This document shows positions 50,709 to 60,927 of a DNA stretch of 62,000 nt, piece after piece. The notes under the pieces were generated by a model. The model worked only from the letters and a program-made list of their open reading frames with translations. It was not told the DNA's origin and ran no database searches. Position numbers and translations under genes: made by a program. This stretch comes from Acanthaster planci (taxonomy: Eukaryota > Echinodermata > Asteroidea > Valvatida > Acanthasteridae), in assembly GCF_001949145.1 (NCBI RefSeq), contig NW_019091380.1:529552-591551 (forward strand). The letters run 5' to 3'. How positions within the stretch are numbered: position 1 is the first letter of the stretch; every line of letters starts with the position of its first letter.

Positions 50709-53700
50709 AACGTTTTATTCAAAATGTCTAGATGCTTAGTCAAAACAAATTTTTCCAATTTAGTTACCATTAGACTTGAGCCAACAGAACTCTCCCATAA
50801 GGAATTCTACCTGTTCATCTAAGGTACAAAATGCCGTTTCCAAACTGTGAAAACTTCCACCGTCCACACATTCCTGCATTCGGCATGTCCTCGTTATTTG
50901 GGTCATATGAAACAGAGAAACAAATACCCACAGAGTGGTTGTATACAACGGACACACTCCATGTGTGTTTTAAGAAAGTTTGCAAACATAACAAACAGGA
51001 AGAACATTAATTTTCATTTAAAGAGTCTCCCATTAAAAAAAAAATTCACACTGGCCCACAAGACTCATATAAGTGTATGGGACTGTCACTAAGTGTCAAA
51101 AGCATTTCTGACATGATGACAGACTGATTTCTGTTGGCAATCTTTTTTCATCTCCAGGGACTCTTCTCTCTGCTCCTGCTGGGATTTTTCTTCATTCCCA
51201 TCTACTTTGCTTCTGGGGTAAGTAATGTGGTAAGGTCAACGCCGACCTAACTGTAAATGACTCAATACGGTGGCGTACACTATGGTACACTATGCCGGAA
51301 ATTGGGGGGGGGGATTCAAAGGTGGGGGATGACTTGGGCGGCCATGGAAATTTGAAAAAGGGGAAGACATCACGTGACGCTATCATTATTTAATATGTAT
51401 TCTATGCATACAGAATTTTAAATTAGAATGGAATATTTACGGTCTTTTCGTTTATTGTTTTTCCTTTTTGAATGACATTGAATGTATATTGGTTGTTAGG
51501 AAGTCCGAAAAATTCTTCCCAATCCGCTTTAAATTTTTGCTTACCACAAAAGGGGGGTAAGCCCACCACCCCCTCAAAAATAGGGGGATATATACACCCC
51601 ATGCCCCGGGATTTACGCCCATGACTAAATGGACAGTTACACGAGAATAAAGGTAAATATGGCCGTGCTCAGTATATGCCAAACAAGTAAATACTGAAGA
51701 TGGATGTTTCGACATGGCCACTTTCATTCCCATGAAATGAATCCCGGCTCAACTGTGCTTAGCAAAACAAGCCGAGTTAAACAAAGCGCATTCACTTTCG
51801 AAATAATTGTCCACGAGACTGTCTTACTGCAATTTAATAAACCCGTCATCACAAGTACGAGTTGTTGAAAGAGTTGGGTAAACGATTCTAGGTTTATTCA
51901 TCTTATTAACCCGTTGATTCACGGACAGTTCAGAATCCCTAGAATATGTTCTTTGAACCCCCCCCGCCACCATCATCATGAAACTTCTCCTATGTACTTC
52001 CCCAACAAGGTGTTTACGGTCCCTGGATATCTCAAGACACGGTTTGGAGGCGAGCGCCTGCGCATGGGGTTGGCCATCATTGCACTGGTGTTTATCGTCA
52101 TTGGAATCTCGGTAAGTGGTTCAGATTAGCTTTTCAAGTTTTCACAGAAAAAAATGCAAATCCTGGTGGCTCCACGAATACACTTTTGTAGGACGTGTAT
52201 GCACGAATCCTTCACTCAAGAAATGTTGCTCTAAAGCAATGCCTGCTTTACTGAAGAAAGGTCACTTTGCTTTCAAATTCACTCTTTCAAACAAATTCAT
52301 ATAAATGGGGCTCTGAACTCAATGTTAGGTTGAGAACTTGTTTCATTAGATATGACAACAAAAATCAATTCGTATTGAATTTTTCTGATAATTTCGTTAA
52401 ACAAATTTAATATTATGCTTCCCATTTCAACTAGGTTATACCTTTCTTATGAGAAGAGAATACAGTTATCAATTTTATATTACCAGTAAACGAGATAAAG
52501 ACGAGAAATACTCCCCACTCTCTATAATGGAAAAAACGTCTTACCTTTCATTGAAAGTCCGAGATGTACGCGGGTATCATCATCATCCAGCAAGCCCTGG
52601 GCTGGAACATCTACATCTGCATCGGCATCCTCCTCGTCCTGACCACGGTCTACACCATGGCCGGAGGACTAACCGCCGTCATCTACACCGACGCCTTGCA
52701 GGCAGTCATCATGATCGGTGGGGCGTTCATCCTGATGATCATAGGTGAGTGGCCAGGCAACCTTTGTTTTTTTGAACACACACACACACAAAAAATCCGG
52801 AGAGATCGTGTCAGGGTTGTAGTCGAGTTCCCTCCCAGCATGTCCTCCACAAAGCCAAGTTCACCACAAGTTAATTAAAACAAGGACTAAGGTTTCAAGT
52901 CAGGCAACAGACAATTGAAATGAATCGCGACGAAAGCATTCTGTTGTTAATGTACCTGTGACTCGTCGCGATTAACGGGCACATCTTCTAAATAGCTTTG
53001 CAGAAAACACGTTTTCAAGAGACAAACAACTTTCACTGTACATATATCTCAGAGAATGTTTGTTTATAATTACATTGAGTTTTTAGACAAATCTTGTTTG
53101 ATCTGTAGCCTAACTCAATGTACATTTCAGTTGATGCAGACAGTGTTTCATTTTTTTTCTGTCATCAAACCAGAAATTGTTAAACCAATTTCGCTCGATA
53201 CTATTCCAACTTTGGGCCACCGGTTTTAAACATTATCCCTCAAAGTTGGGAAAAAGGTTACCGGAATTAACCAACAATCAATGTCATTTCACGTCAACCA
53301 TTCTTAACAAGACACCCCCGACATTGATGTTTAACTTTTCGATGAGTGTGGCGGTTGCCGCTGGTGTTGTATAATAGCGCCCTCTTTATATCCGTCACAC
53401 TCTTAGGTCGAGTTCAGGCGGCCTGTTCTTGACACGGGTTTCTTGTTCTCGCGCTCGAACGGCGGGAACACGACTCATGAACACTGTTCTTGAAACAGGA
53501 TCACAAACCACCTCCCCGTCACGGTTTTACAGGAAAACACGGAAAAACTCCTGAGATTTTGATTTTTGGAACAGCTGCAAAAAGTAGAGAGATGGCTTCA
53601 AAGCCATAGACAATGGGAAGTTTTGCAAAATTACCATTAATTATTTTCCGTAACACAGAAATGAATGTTCCTGTTTATACAGAAAAGAATTCAACCGATC

Positions 53701-56700
53701 CAAACATTAACTCTCGAATAGCGTAGCCTACATGGACGCCGCCATGTTGCATGTTGCTTGTCACTAACTACCAGCGATAACCGGTTGTTTGTTCCCGGCG
53801 TTCGAGCGGCCGACCCGCGAATAACAAATCGAGCTGTTTGTGAACATACGAGAACAAGCCGTCCGAACTCAGCCTTTAAGGTAACAAAACTCGAAAACAC
53901 GGCAGGGACGTCAAAAGATACATGACTTGTGTAACAAGTACGAAGCGAGTTCCCCCATTTCAAATTTTCAATGATAAATTCCGACTAGCTTTTGTCCGGA
54001 TCGGCGGGATGGAAAATCTGAAGTCCGAGTTTCTGATGGCGGTGCCTAACACCACTCAATGGGAATCCAACTCCACTTGCGGAGTGCCGACCGAGCAGGC
54101 ATTCCACATCTTCCAAGATGCGTCTTCGAGCGGCTTGCCCTGGCCAGGAGTCATCTTTGGCGTCTTGCTGTTGTCAGCCTGGTACTTTTGCGCGAATCAG
54201 GTTCGTCGATGACATTCTGTTCATAATCGGACATAGCCAGACATTTTCGACAAATGTTCGAGGCACCGTTTCACAAGACCCCGATTAATCTTTTTTACGA
54301 TCTTTATAGTTTCCTCATTTTTGTTTCCACAACTGCTCAGTCTAACTTTCTTTTGTGTCTTAAAAGGTTCTCGTCCAGCGATCCTTGGCTGCCCGGAATG
54401 TGACGCATGCCAAGGCTGGCAGTATCTTGGCAGGCTATTTCAAAATTCTACCCATGTTCTTGATGATATACCCTGGTATGATCAGTCGAGCTCTCTGGCC
54501 AGGTATGAAACTGCATGCTCGCCATTAACCCTGGAAACGCAGAACTCAACTGCATTTTCCACAATGAAAGAACAAAGATCTTGAAACATTCAATTTCAGA
54601 TATCTTTGAGGGAGATCGCTAGGATCCTGAGATTCTTGAGTAAGCAAAATCTAAGCTGAGATCCCCTATCAATTCACATCAAAAATGACGTAGACGTGAA
54701 ACTAAGACCGTTGTGTTATACGATGAACACACTGCCAAACTCCAAGAGAACAGAAGTCTGTGTTTATAATTTACGTTTAAGACTTGCCTGCTGTCACGAT
54801 TTTTTTTTCTTTTTTTAAATTTTTAGATGAAGTTGGATGCCAGGAACCGGAAATATGTAAAAAGGTCTGCAATAACCCCGCTGGCTGTGCAGACATTGCT
54901 TATCCTAGACTGGTTCTCTACCTCATGCCAATGGGTACGTTGCATAAGTCTTTCCTGAATGTAACTTGCCACTTCCCCTTCGCTATCTTTCTATCTCAAA
55001 TGACCATTATTTAGCACGGCCTTTTGTTTTCACTGAGATACACCTTGAAGATACTATCACTTGTTGGACCTCTCTGTTACCTAAAAACGATGGGTTCGCT
55101 TCAAGAGCGGCCTAGTGCCTGCTCTAAACCGCCGCTTTTTTAATCGCAATGAATGCAGGCATAAAGGGCCTGATGCTGGCCGCCATGATGGCTGCTCTTA
55201 TGAGCACTCTGACGTCAGTCTTCAACAGCGCCAGCTCAGTCTTTACCATGGACCTCTGGAAACAGTTCAGACCCAAGCCAAGCGAATTGGAACTGGTCAT
55301 TGTTGGAAGGTACCGCTCTCAGGTCTTTCTCTGTTGTCATTTTCTATTGCTTCTTCACTGAAGAATGGAACCTCATGAAGAAAGTCAAATTGTGCACCAT
55401 TCCTGAGAAGTTCTAAGCCGTTTCTAAGGCGTTGATATATGAGAGATGTTCCCGTGTCACCATGAAATGAAATCAATTAATCTTCCCTCTTTTTTTGTGG
55501 TTGTCTATACTTCCCTTAGGGTCGTGACGTTGGTGCTAGCGTGTATCAGCATCTTGTGGCTGCCGATCATTCAGGCCTACGGCACGGGACAACTCTTTGT
55601 CTTCATTCAGTCCATGACGTCGTACTTTTCGCCTCCGATGTTCGCCATTTACGTCGCGGGAATGTTCTGGGAGAGAACCAACGAACCAGTAAGACAACAA
55701 CGGACAGACTTGTACAGTCTCAGACACAGTTTCGTGCTGCAAGTGGTCTGAATGATTTTCCTTGGTGTTCTGCTTGTCTACACAAAAATTCAAACCATTT
55801 TAAACTCCAGTAAATACACAGAGTGCATCGTAAGGACCAATGAAACACGAAACTACAAATCAGTTCCATGACCATCTATTTCCAATGCAGTCCGATAGAG
55901 TTGAGAGTGGATAGCCAATGGAAAACAACGATTTCAGCGGTGTTGTATAACCTTTAGGCTACCGACTGCACCTCCTTTGTGTAATTAACCGCCCTATGTG
56001 CGCAAGGGCTTCTCAGGGTGTGTGACTGCTTTGATGATTTGAAAGTTCTAATGATCTTTCTCCTTTCTTTCCTTTTCTCCCTTTCTCAGGGAGCTTTCTT
56101 TGGACTGGTGGTCGGCTTTCTGATCGGCGTCACCCGTCTGGTGCTGGACTTCGTCTACGGTTTGCCGTCGTGCGCCGAACCCGACGAGCGTCCAGGCGTG
56201 CTGCGCAACCTCCACTACCTTTACTTCGCCTGCGTGCTGTTCATGGTCAGCCTCCTGGTGACCGTGGTGGTCAGTCTTCTCACCAAGCCCATCCCACGCG
56301 AAAAGGTAACCGACTGGTACCAATGATCATTGCACCGTGGAATTCCTGTGCAGTATCGGACATAAGATGTCAAATACTTTGGACCCACGGTCTTTTTCGT
56401 TACTTGACCAAATTCCTAACGCTGACAATGATACCAGTGACAGTCAAGCTAAAATCATGCAATACAACACCTTTTGCAGAATGTTTGCACCAAAAAAATG
56501 GATTAAGAATAAGATTTGGTGCAAATACGTCATCAGGTTTATTCTTTCCTGACGATATTTCAGGCATTAAAAAAATCGGCTTTTGTGATAAGCCATAGGT
56601 ACTTTAAGCGTTCGAGCGCTCATTAACACAAAACACAAAAGACATACTTTGCAAATACAACATTTTCCATTATATGACTAACATAGTAGTAACACTCGTG

Positions 56701-57919
56701 AGCTCTATAAAAACTACAGAAATGGACACTGTCAAGTACATTCACATTCGTCCAACTTGGATACCACTGGTTGCTCATTTAATCCTGAACCATGTCAAAT
56801 CTGACAAGGTTTTATAGCGCTGCATCATATTAGTTTTGGCATTATCGGGACAGGTTTAAAACTTGACGTTTGTTTTGCCTGCATACACGCAGTTGATCCG
56901 ACTGACCTGGTGGACTCGCCATAGCAGCAAGGTTCGCCAGCCTATGGAGGAAAGCCAACAGGGCGACAGGGTCAATGGACATTACGAAATGGTGGAAAAT
57001 GGGTCCCCAAAGGTTGAAGGTACGGTACTATATACCCGACCTCAGTTTTCTGGTTTGGTTGCAACAGCATGACTGTGTATATAGCATTGATCCCGGATGT
57101 GGTGTTCAATGCATGCTCTTCAGTTTTCATCTTTGCCCCGGGTTCAAGTGCACCCTCATCGGCGGCAGAAAGACAGACCGGTGCAAAGCTTCCAACTGGG
57201 TTCTTGCGCGCGTTCGGGGTGTACGCGAAGACCATACATTCCAGAATAAATTCGCTGCGCATACTTAGTGTGCGAACAACGCGCATAAATTGGCGCGCCT
57301 ATGAGGTGAGTCTGTAGCAAAGGATGGACAATTTAAAAACACGCCCTCTTTTGTTCCCGCTCGGAGCGGATAACAAATGGGTGGTTTGTGTGATCAAGAT
57401 ACACTGTAGCCAGTGACAACGCGCACGGTGTGCACGCAATGATCATATGGCTCAAACCATTAGTCAAACATTCATTTTGGTTGCACTACTCGGTGCGACG
57501 TATAAACCTGTTTGCGTACGAGGTGATTTCCCACCAAAGGCATTTCGTTGCTATTCAAAAACACGCCCTCTCTTGTTCCCGTTCGAAGCGCTCTGAAATA
57601 ATCTGAAGATGACAATGACAGGATCTCACCCCTGCCAGAAAACTGCTCACTTTCTCGTAAATATACATAAATGTACCTATTTTTTTCAGATGACAATATC
57701 GAGGTTGAGATTTCCATTCCCCGTCGAGCCTGGTATTGGCTTTGCGGTGTGGGAAGCACGAACAAGCAACCTTCCATGGAGATGACCCCGGAGGAGAGGG
57801 AACACTTAGAAGCGAAAATGACGTCTATTGAAGAAGATCCGAAATGGCGTCGCGTCGTCTTGGTAAACGCTTTCGTCTTGGTAGCAGTTGGAATTACCTT
57901 CTTCGCAGTATTCGCATAA
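45838..57919 (+). CDS. SLC5A-family sodium/solute (SGLT/SMIT-type) cotransporter, complete 14-exon gene (join)
   Basis: Coding exons: 45838-45954, 49527-49598, 49974-50078, 51158-51217, 52010-52111, 52558-52744, 53989-54200, 54367-54502, 54827-54934, 55159-55309, 55520-55688, 56090-56305, 56893-57019, 57690-57919. They total 1992 nt, 663 residues plus stop, the usual size of SLC5A proteins. Intron phases are 0,0,0,0,0,1,0,1,1,2,0,0,1 and all fit. Family marks include SNIGS in TM1, EYxxKRFGG-like [19 protein letters not shown] then [29 protein letters not shown] then [16 protein letters not shown], the TM8 block [27 protein letters not shown] and a last membrane helix at the C-terminus. Family members use the sodium gradient to import glucose, related sugars or myo-inositol at the plasma membrane. 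The substrate is not certain because some sugar-site positions differ. The C-terminal third resembles SMIT as much as SGLT. Confidence 0.96.
45955..49526 (+). other. SLC5A intron 1 (3.6 kb)
   Basis: Donor GTAAGT, acceptor TTGTTTGCAG. It holds a 23-bp tandem duplication at 47348-47393 and TACATGTACA motifs near 47225, 47278 and 48570-48620. First introns often carry enhancers; none is identified here. Confidence 0.85.
47348..47393. repeat. 23-bp perfect tandem duplication
   Basis: TGACCCCAGCCGTCTATGGTTTT occurs twice back to back. The second copy runs into TATGGTTTTATAAAAACCAT, a near-perfect hairpin. Confidence 0.9.
49527..49598 (+). CDS. SLC5A exon 2
   Basis: 72 nt, phase 0 on both sides. 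Encodes [20 protein letters not shown] then SWWL, the standard SLC5A segment before TM1. Acceptor TTGTTTGCAG, donor GTATGT. Confidence 0.95.
49974..50078 (+). CDS. SLC5A exon 3 (sodium- and sugar-site TM1 region)
   Basis: 105 nt, residues 64-98, phase 0 on both sides. Encodes [20 protein letters not shown] and, further on, SYEFH. N72 and E96 align with human SGLT1 N78 and E102. The position of SGLT1 H83 is Ser77 here. Confidence 0.95.
50628..50708. repeat. (CAA)27 microsatellite in SLC5A intron 3
   Basis: An uninterrupted 81-base run of CAA. The poly-Gln and poly-Cys open frames that cross it are artefacts of the repeat; flanking SLC5A exons splice across it in phase. Confidence 0.97.
51158..51217 (+). 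CDS. SLC5A exon 4
   Basis: 60 nt, phase 0 on both sides. Encodes the membrane segment [20 protein letters not shown], matching the LGW-FxPIY block of SLC5A proteins. Acceptor CATCTCCAG, donor GTAAGT. Confidence 0.94.
52010..52111 (+). CDS. SLC5A exon 5
   Basis: 102 nt, phase 0 on both sides. Encodes [20 protein letters not shown] and a following hydrophobic helix ending VIGIS. The [10 protein letters not shown] element is the conserved MPEYLxKRFGG motif of the family. Acceptor CCCAACAAG, donor GTAAGT. Confidence 0.94.
52558..52744 (+). CDS. SLC5A exon 6
   Basis: 187 nt, phase 0 in, phase 1 out. Encodes [19 protein letters not shown], a helix, then [20 protein letters not shown]. The acceptor is placed at CATTGAAAG because SEMYAG aligns with the SVDLFSG/SADMFAG of known proteins after GIS of exon 5. 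That acceptor has a weak pyrimidine tract. The donor is GTGAGT. Confidence 0.92.
53406..53874. mobile_element. ~470-bp inverted-repeat element, copy A (SLC5A intron 6)
   Basis: The left end GGTCGAGTTCAGGCGGCCTG pairs with the right end GCCGTCCGAACTCAGCC in inverted orientation. Internal blocks such as CACGGAAAAACTC, CACTAACTACCAGCGATAAC and CAAATCGAGCTGTT are shared in order with 57987-58455. There is no coding capacity; a non-autonomous DNA transposon is the best reading. Confidence 0.8.
53989..54200 (+). CDS. SLC5A exon 7 (extracellular loop and sugar-site helix)
   Basis: 212 nt, residues 215-285, phase 1 in, phase 0 out. Opens with AFVRIGG, aligning with AFHEVGG of SGLTs. It has two N-glycosylation sequons (N235TT, N242ST), then AFHIFQD, LPWPG and [13 protein letters not shown]1 Y290 corresponds to Y280, W291 to F281, and the usual Asp of the C-x-DQ motif is N284. 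The donor GTTCGT is suboptimal. Confidence 0.93.
54367..54502 (+). CDS. SLC5A exon 8
   Basis: 136 nt, phase 0 in, phase 1 out. Encodes [27 protein letters not shown] and [12 protein letters not shown]311 aligns with the sugar-contacting K321 of SGLT1. Acceptor GTCTTAAAAG, donor GTATGA. Confidence 0.94.
54827..54934 (+). CDS. SLC5A exon 9 (Cys-rich loop)
   Basis: 108 nt, phase 1 on both sides. Encodes [20 protein letters not shown] and [17 protein letters not shown]. The four cysteines match the conserved extracellular Cys loop of SGLT/SMIT proteins. Acceptor AAATTTTTAG, donor GTACGT. Confidence 0.95.
55159..55309 (+). CDS. SLC5A exon 10 (TM8 sodium-site block)
   Basis: 151 nt, phase 1 in, phase 2 out. 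Encodes [33 protein letters not shown] and a charged loop to VIVGR. The Ser/Thr cluster MSTLTS is the family's Na2-site helix. Acceptor AATGAATGCAG, donor GTACCG. Confidence 0.95.
55520..55688 (+). CDS. SLC5A exon 11
   Basis: 169 nt, phase 2 in, phase 0 out. Encodes a helix with [20 protein letters not shown], then [17 protein letters not shown] and FWERTNEP. Q447 aligns with SGLT1 Q457, a sugar contact. Acceptor CTTCCCTTAG, donor GTAAGA. Confidence 0.95.
56090..56305 (+). CDS. SLC5A exon 12
   Basis: 216 nt, phase 0 on both sides. Encodes [40 protein letters not shown] and [11 protein letters not shown]. The PDxRPG and HYxY elements resemble SMIT (SLC5A3), while TKPIP is shared with SGLTs. 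Acceptor CCTTTCTCAG, donor GTAACC. Confidence 0.95.
56893..57019 (+). CDS. SLC5A exon 13 (cytoplasmic loop)
   Basis: 127 nt, phase 0 in, phase 1 out. Encodes [20 protein letters not shown] and a polar stretch ending SPKVE. This is the variable intracellular loop before the last helix. Acceptor CATACACGCAG, donor GTACGG. Confidence 0.9.
57335..57600. repeat. Partial direct repeat in SLC5A intron 13
   Basis: AAAAACACGCCCTCTTTTGT followed by TCCCGCTCGGAGCG near 57338 recurs as AAAAACACGCCCTCTCTTGT and TCCCGTTCGAAGCG near 57558. This is a short dispersed motif; its nature is unknown. Confidence 0.55.
57690..57919 (+). CDS. SLC5A exon 14 (C-terminal helix and stop)
   Basis: 230 nt, phase 1 in. 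Encodes [44 protein letters not shown] and ends FFAVFA with a TAA stop. This layout (short acidic segment, WRR, terminal membrane helix ending FA) is typical of SGLT C-termini. Acceptor TATTTTTTTCAG. Confidence 0.95.
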
Positions 57920-57986
57920 AAGATCTCCAGCGAAGCATACACTGGCGCCCTAAACCAGGTGTGAATTTTAGAAATTTGAAACCTAC

Positions 57987-58455
57987 GACCGAGTTCGGGC
58001 GGCGTGTTCTACACACGGGCTCCTTGTTCTCAAACGGCGGGAAGACGATCTAAAAACACTGCTCTCAGAACAGGATCGCACACAACCTCCTCGTCAGGGT
58101 TTTACACAAACACACGGAAAAACTCGCGAGGATTGCTTTTTGAACAGCCGCAAAAAATAAATAAATAAAAATAGTGAGATGGATTACAAAGCCGGAAACA
58201 ATGGAAAGTTAGCCAAATATCAACATTAGTAATTTTCCATAACAAGGCAATGAATGTTCCTTTTCAAATAGAAAAGGATTCAGACAAGTTATCAGAACAT
58301 TAACCCCCGAAGAACTTACTTGGACGCTGCAATGTTACTTTCCACTAACTACCAGCCATAACCAGTTGTTTGTTCCCAGAGCTCAAGCGGCCGGCCCACG
58401 AACAACAAATCGAGCTGTTCGTGAACATACGGGAACAAGCCGCCCGAACTCAGCC
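57987..58455. mobile_element. ~470-bp inverted-repeat element, copy B (just past the SLC5A stop)
   Basis: Same orientation and block order as copy A: CACGGAAAAACTCGCGAG, CACTAACTACCAGCCATAAC, CAAATCGAGCTGTTCGTG, and ends CGAGTTCGGGCGGC and GCCGCCCGAACTCAGCC. It starts 68 bases after the stop codon, so the SLC5A 3' UTR probably contains it. Confidence 0.8.
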
Positions 58456-60840
58456 TAAGAGTATTATGAGCTTCCATTTGAAATCTTGGATCCATGTTTT
58501 TTGGATCTGGTCATATATTTCTGACGTCCGTTGTTCTTCAAATGACAACATGTGAGCTCAGGTAGCTTTACGTTCGTTTACATCATGACGTTTCGGTTAT
58601 GATGTGCATTAACTAGTTTTTGTTGGGTTTTTGAGTACACAGCTTTCAATGCAATATAAATAAGAGAATAAATTTAACATAGCTATATGTATTGTATTTT
58701 ACTGCATTTACATGCTGGTTTACAGGGTCACTCAACGAGTTTTGCTCGAAGAACATTTTGCAACTGTTTCGATCTGAGATTTAAAGTTGCAATTAAGCTC
58801 GTATTCTTGTAGCCCTTGGATTGAAGTGAATTCCTTAGTTTGAAAGGGCAGCGTCCTGTCGTGTTTGAATTTTACGATGTAAGCAGGAATTTATCATTAA
58901 ATGTGTCTAGTATAGTGTAGTATAAAGTTGGAACTTACTATGAGGCATATGCCCAGACAGCATGGTAATGAATAGTTCGATCGTCTATAGAGGCGATGGG
59001 ACCCAACTGTTCGATCACATTTCATTCTTCGCCAACTGAAATTTAGGTTCACTAAACCAATTTGATTAGTATAAATTCTCGAAATGTAACAATTGAATTT
59101 TTTGGCAGCTGTTTCAATAAAATGTACGCTGCATTACAAATAAATAAATAATGTAAACGGGTATGTAGTGTCCTTGGTGACAATTAAAAAGGACGAAAGT
59201 TGAAGTTCCTAATTGCCGTCATCAGTTTGTTCCTATATAATCATTATGTTCTATTCAATGTTTGGTTTTTTTGGGGGGGGGAATGACGTTAAGTTATGGT
59301 CATGCAGATTATATTCAGGCCTGAACAAGTTAACATTTTCCTAGTAGGCCCTATTTCTTATTTGTGCTGTTAATTAATTTCTTTTTATTAGGTTTGACTT
59401 TAGTGGTAATGTTGGTCCGGTCCATCAATATCCCAATGAATTTAAAGCAAAATAACTTTTCGATGTGAACTTTAAGACAGATGTCGTGTCTTGGTGGAAA
59501 AGTATACTGAAAGTGGAAGTTTAGACACTCATTATTTAGTTCATTTGTAAGTTAGTTTATTTAGGATCAAGAAATGATTTCCATTATTTGACACATTTTA
59601 AGGTTGTGAACCAGTTTAAGAGGGGTTCACGGATCTTTGCAATTATATATTTTTTTCTTCCTATTTTAATTATGTTATGCCTGGAGATGTGTACATAGTG
59701 CAGCTGAGTAGTCTAAAAGAAGAAACCAATTGTCCACTTTGTCATAAAAGCACCACATTTGGCATAGATCTAGATCAATATACAATTAAAGAATTTAGAT
59801 ATTGAGACACCTGAAATTGTGGTGAGGAGAAGCACGGCGGCCATTTTCCAAAATAGCCACTCTTCACCAATAGCAGCGTTTGGTATGTTTCATTAAATTT
59901 ACTGGTATAGAAGACTCATTATGTGTCCGGAATTCCAAATTTTTCCGTATGTTTGAATGCCGATGTTTATTTTTCTTCAGAACACCCGAAAGCATTGCAA
60001 ATGACTGCTTATTCTTAGGAAAACAGAGACAAAATGAAAAAGTCCTATATATAAAACCAATTTAGATATGCTGTCTATGTATCCGCTTCGAGCAGAAGCA
60101 CCCCCTCATCGGTTGAAAAGAGCCACGTTGGATGTGAGTATTAATTTTACTGGCAAAGAGACGATGGCAACGAAATGCATTTCCTTGTCGTTCGGGAACC
60201 AGCGATGCGCAGTTATTACCAAAGGAGCCTTCACTGCTAAGGAAATAGCGCTCTCTGTTGGTGCAGCTTGAGGCCCATTGCAGCACCGTCACACCTAGTA
60301 TTGAGTATATAGTGGTGTGACTAAAAGAAAGAGGTCGCAGCCTAGGAGGTCGCAGCCTAGAGTAGGCCAGTGCCATGCCCCCTGCTCCCCTTGTATATGT
60401 GTTGGTATATGCGTAGTGACGTAGCTATGAAGGTAACCCCACCCCCGGAACTCTTGCCCCGCTTTTACCCTCCCTGTTGGAAGAACCCGGTAGCTTCCAG
60501 CAGCAGCATGCAGGAGTGATGCAATGTGCGTTGTGTACCAGTCTACGCACGTGCAGACACATTCAGGTGGTCTAGTGGTTTGCTTCTTGGGGTAATAGGA
60601 TACTCCATGTACAAGTTATTATTCCAAAACCTGACGGGTTTTTATTTTCAAGCTTTCAAGAATGGTGGGTTGTCAACAAGGAGGGACTTGAGTGAAGCTT
60701 GGTGTCCATGTGTGTGTGTGGGGGGGGGGTGCTGACGGCTTGCATCGAGAAAATATTGAGTTCTGCAATACCTTTTTTCCAGCGTTATCGTCATGGAGGT
60801 AGTTACACAAGGGTAGAGGTGTTTTGATAGGGGTATGGCC
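58456..60840. other. Downstream flank of SLC5A, no supported gene
   Basis: AT-rich with candidate poly(A) signals early on. Opposite-strand open frames at 60062-60376 are noted but have no recognised family. A short duplication (AGGTCGCAGCCTAG, twice) lies near 60331-60361. Confidence 0.45.
58667..58672 (+). terminator. Candidate poly(A) signal of the SLC5A gene
   Basis: AATAAA about 750 bases after the SLC5A stop. A second AATAAA lies at 59116-59121. Matches nearer the stop lie within the 57987-58455 repeat. Which one is used cannot be told from sequence. Confidence 0.3.
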
Positions 60841-60927
60841 GGAGTGGTGCCGGAGTGGTGGCGGAGTGGTGCCGGAGTGGTGGCGGAGTGGTGCCGAGTG
60901 GTGGCGGAGTGGTGCCGGAGTGGTGGC
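60841..60927. repeat. 11/22-bp minisatellite
   Basis: Eight units of GGAGTGGTGCC and GGAGTGGTGGC in strict alternation, so the true period is 22 bp; one unit lacks a base. The Thr/Pro/His-rich minus-strand frames over it come from the repeat. Confidence 0.95.

Noticed and set aside
50462-50822. Poly-Gln and poly-Cys proteins on opposite strands
   Set aside because: Both are translations of the (CAA)27 microsatellite inside SLC5A intron 3.
60062-60376. Minus-strand 104-residue frame and its plus-strand partner
   Set aside because: No recognised family. It looks like repeat-derived sequence next to a short local duplication and cannot be supported as a gene.
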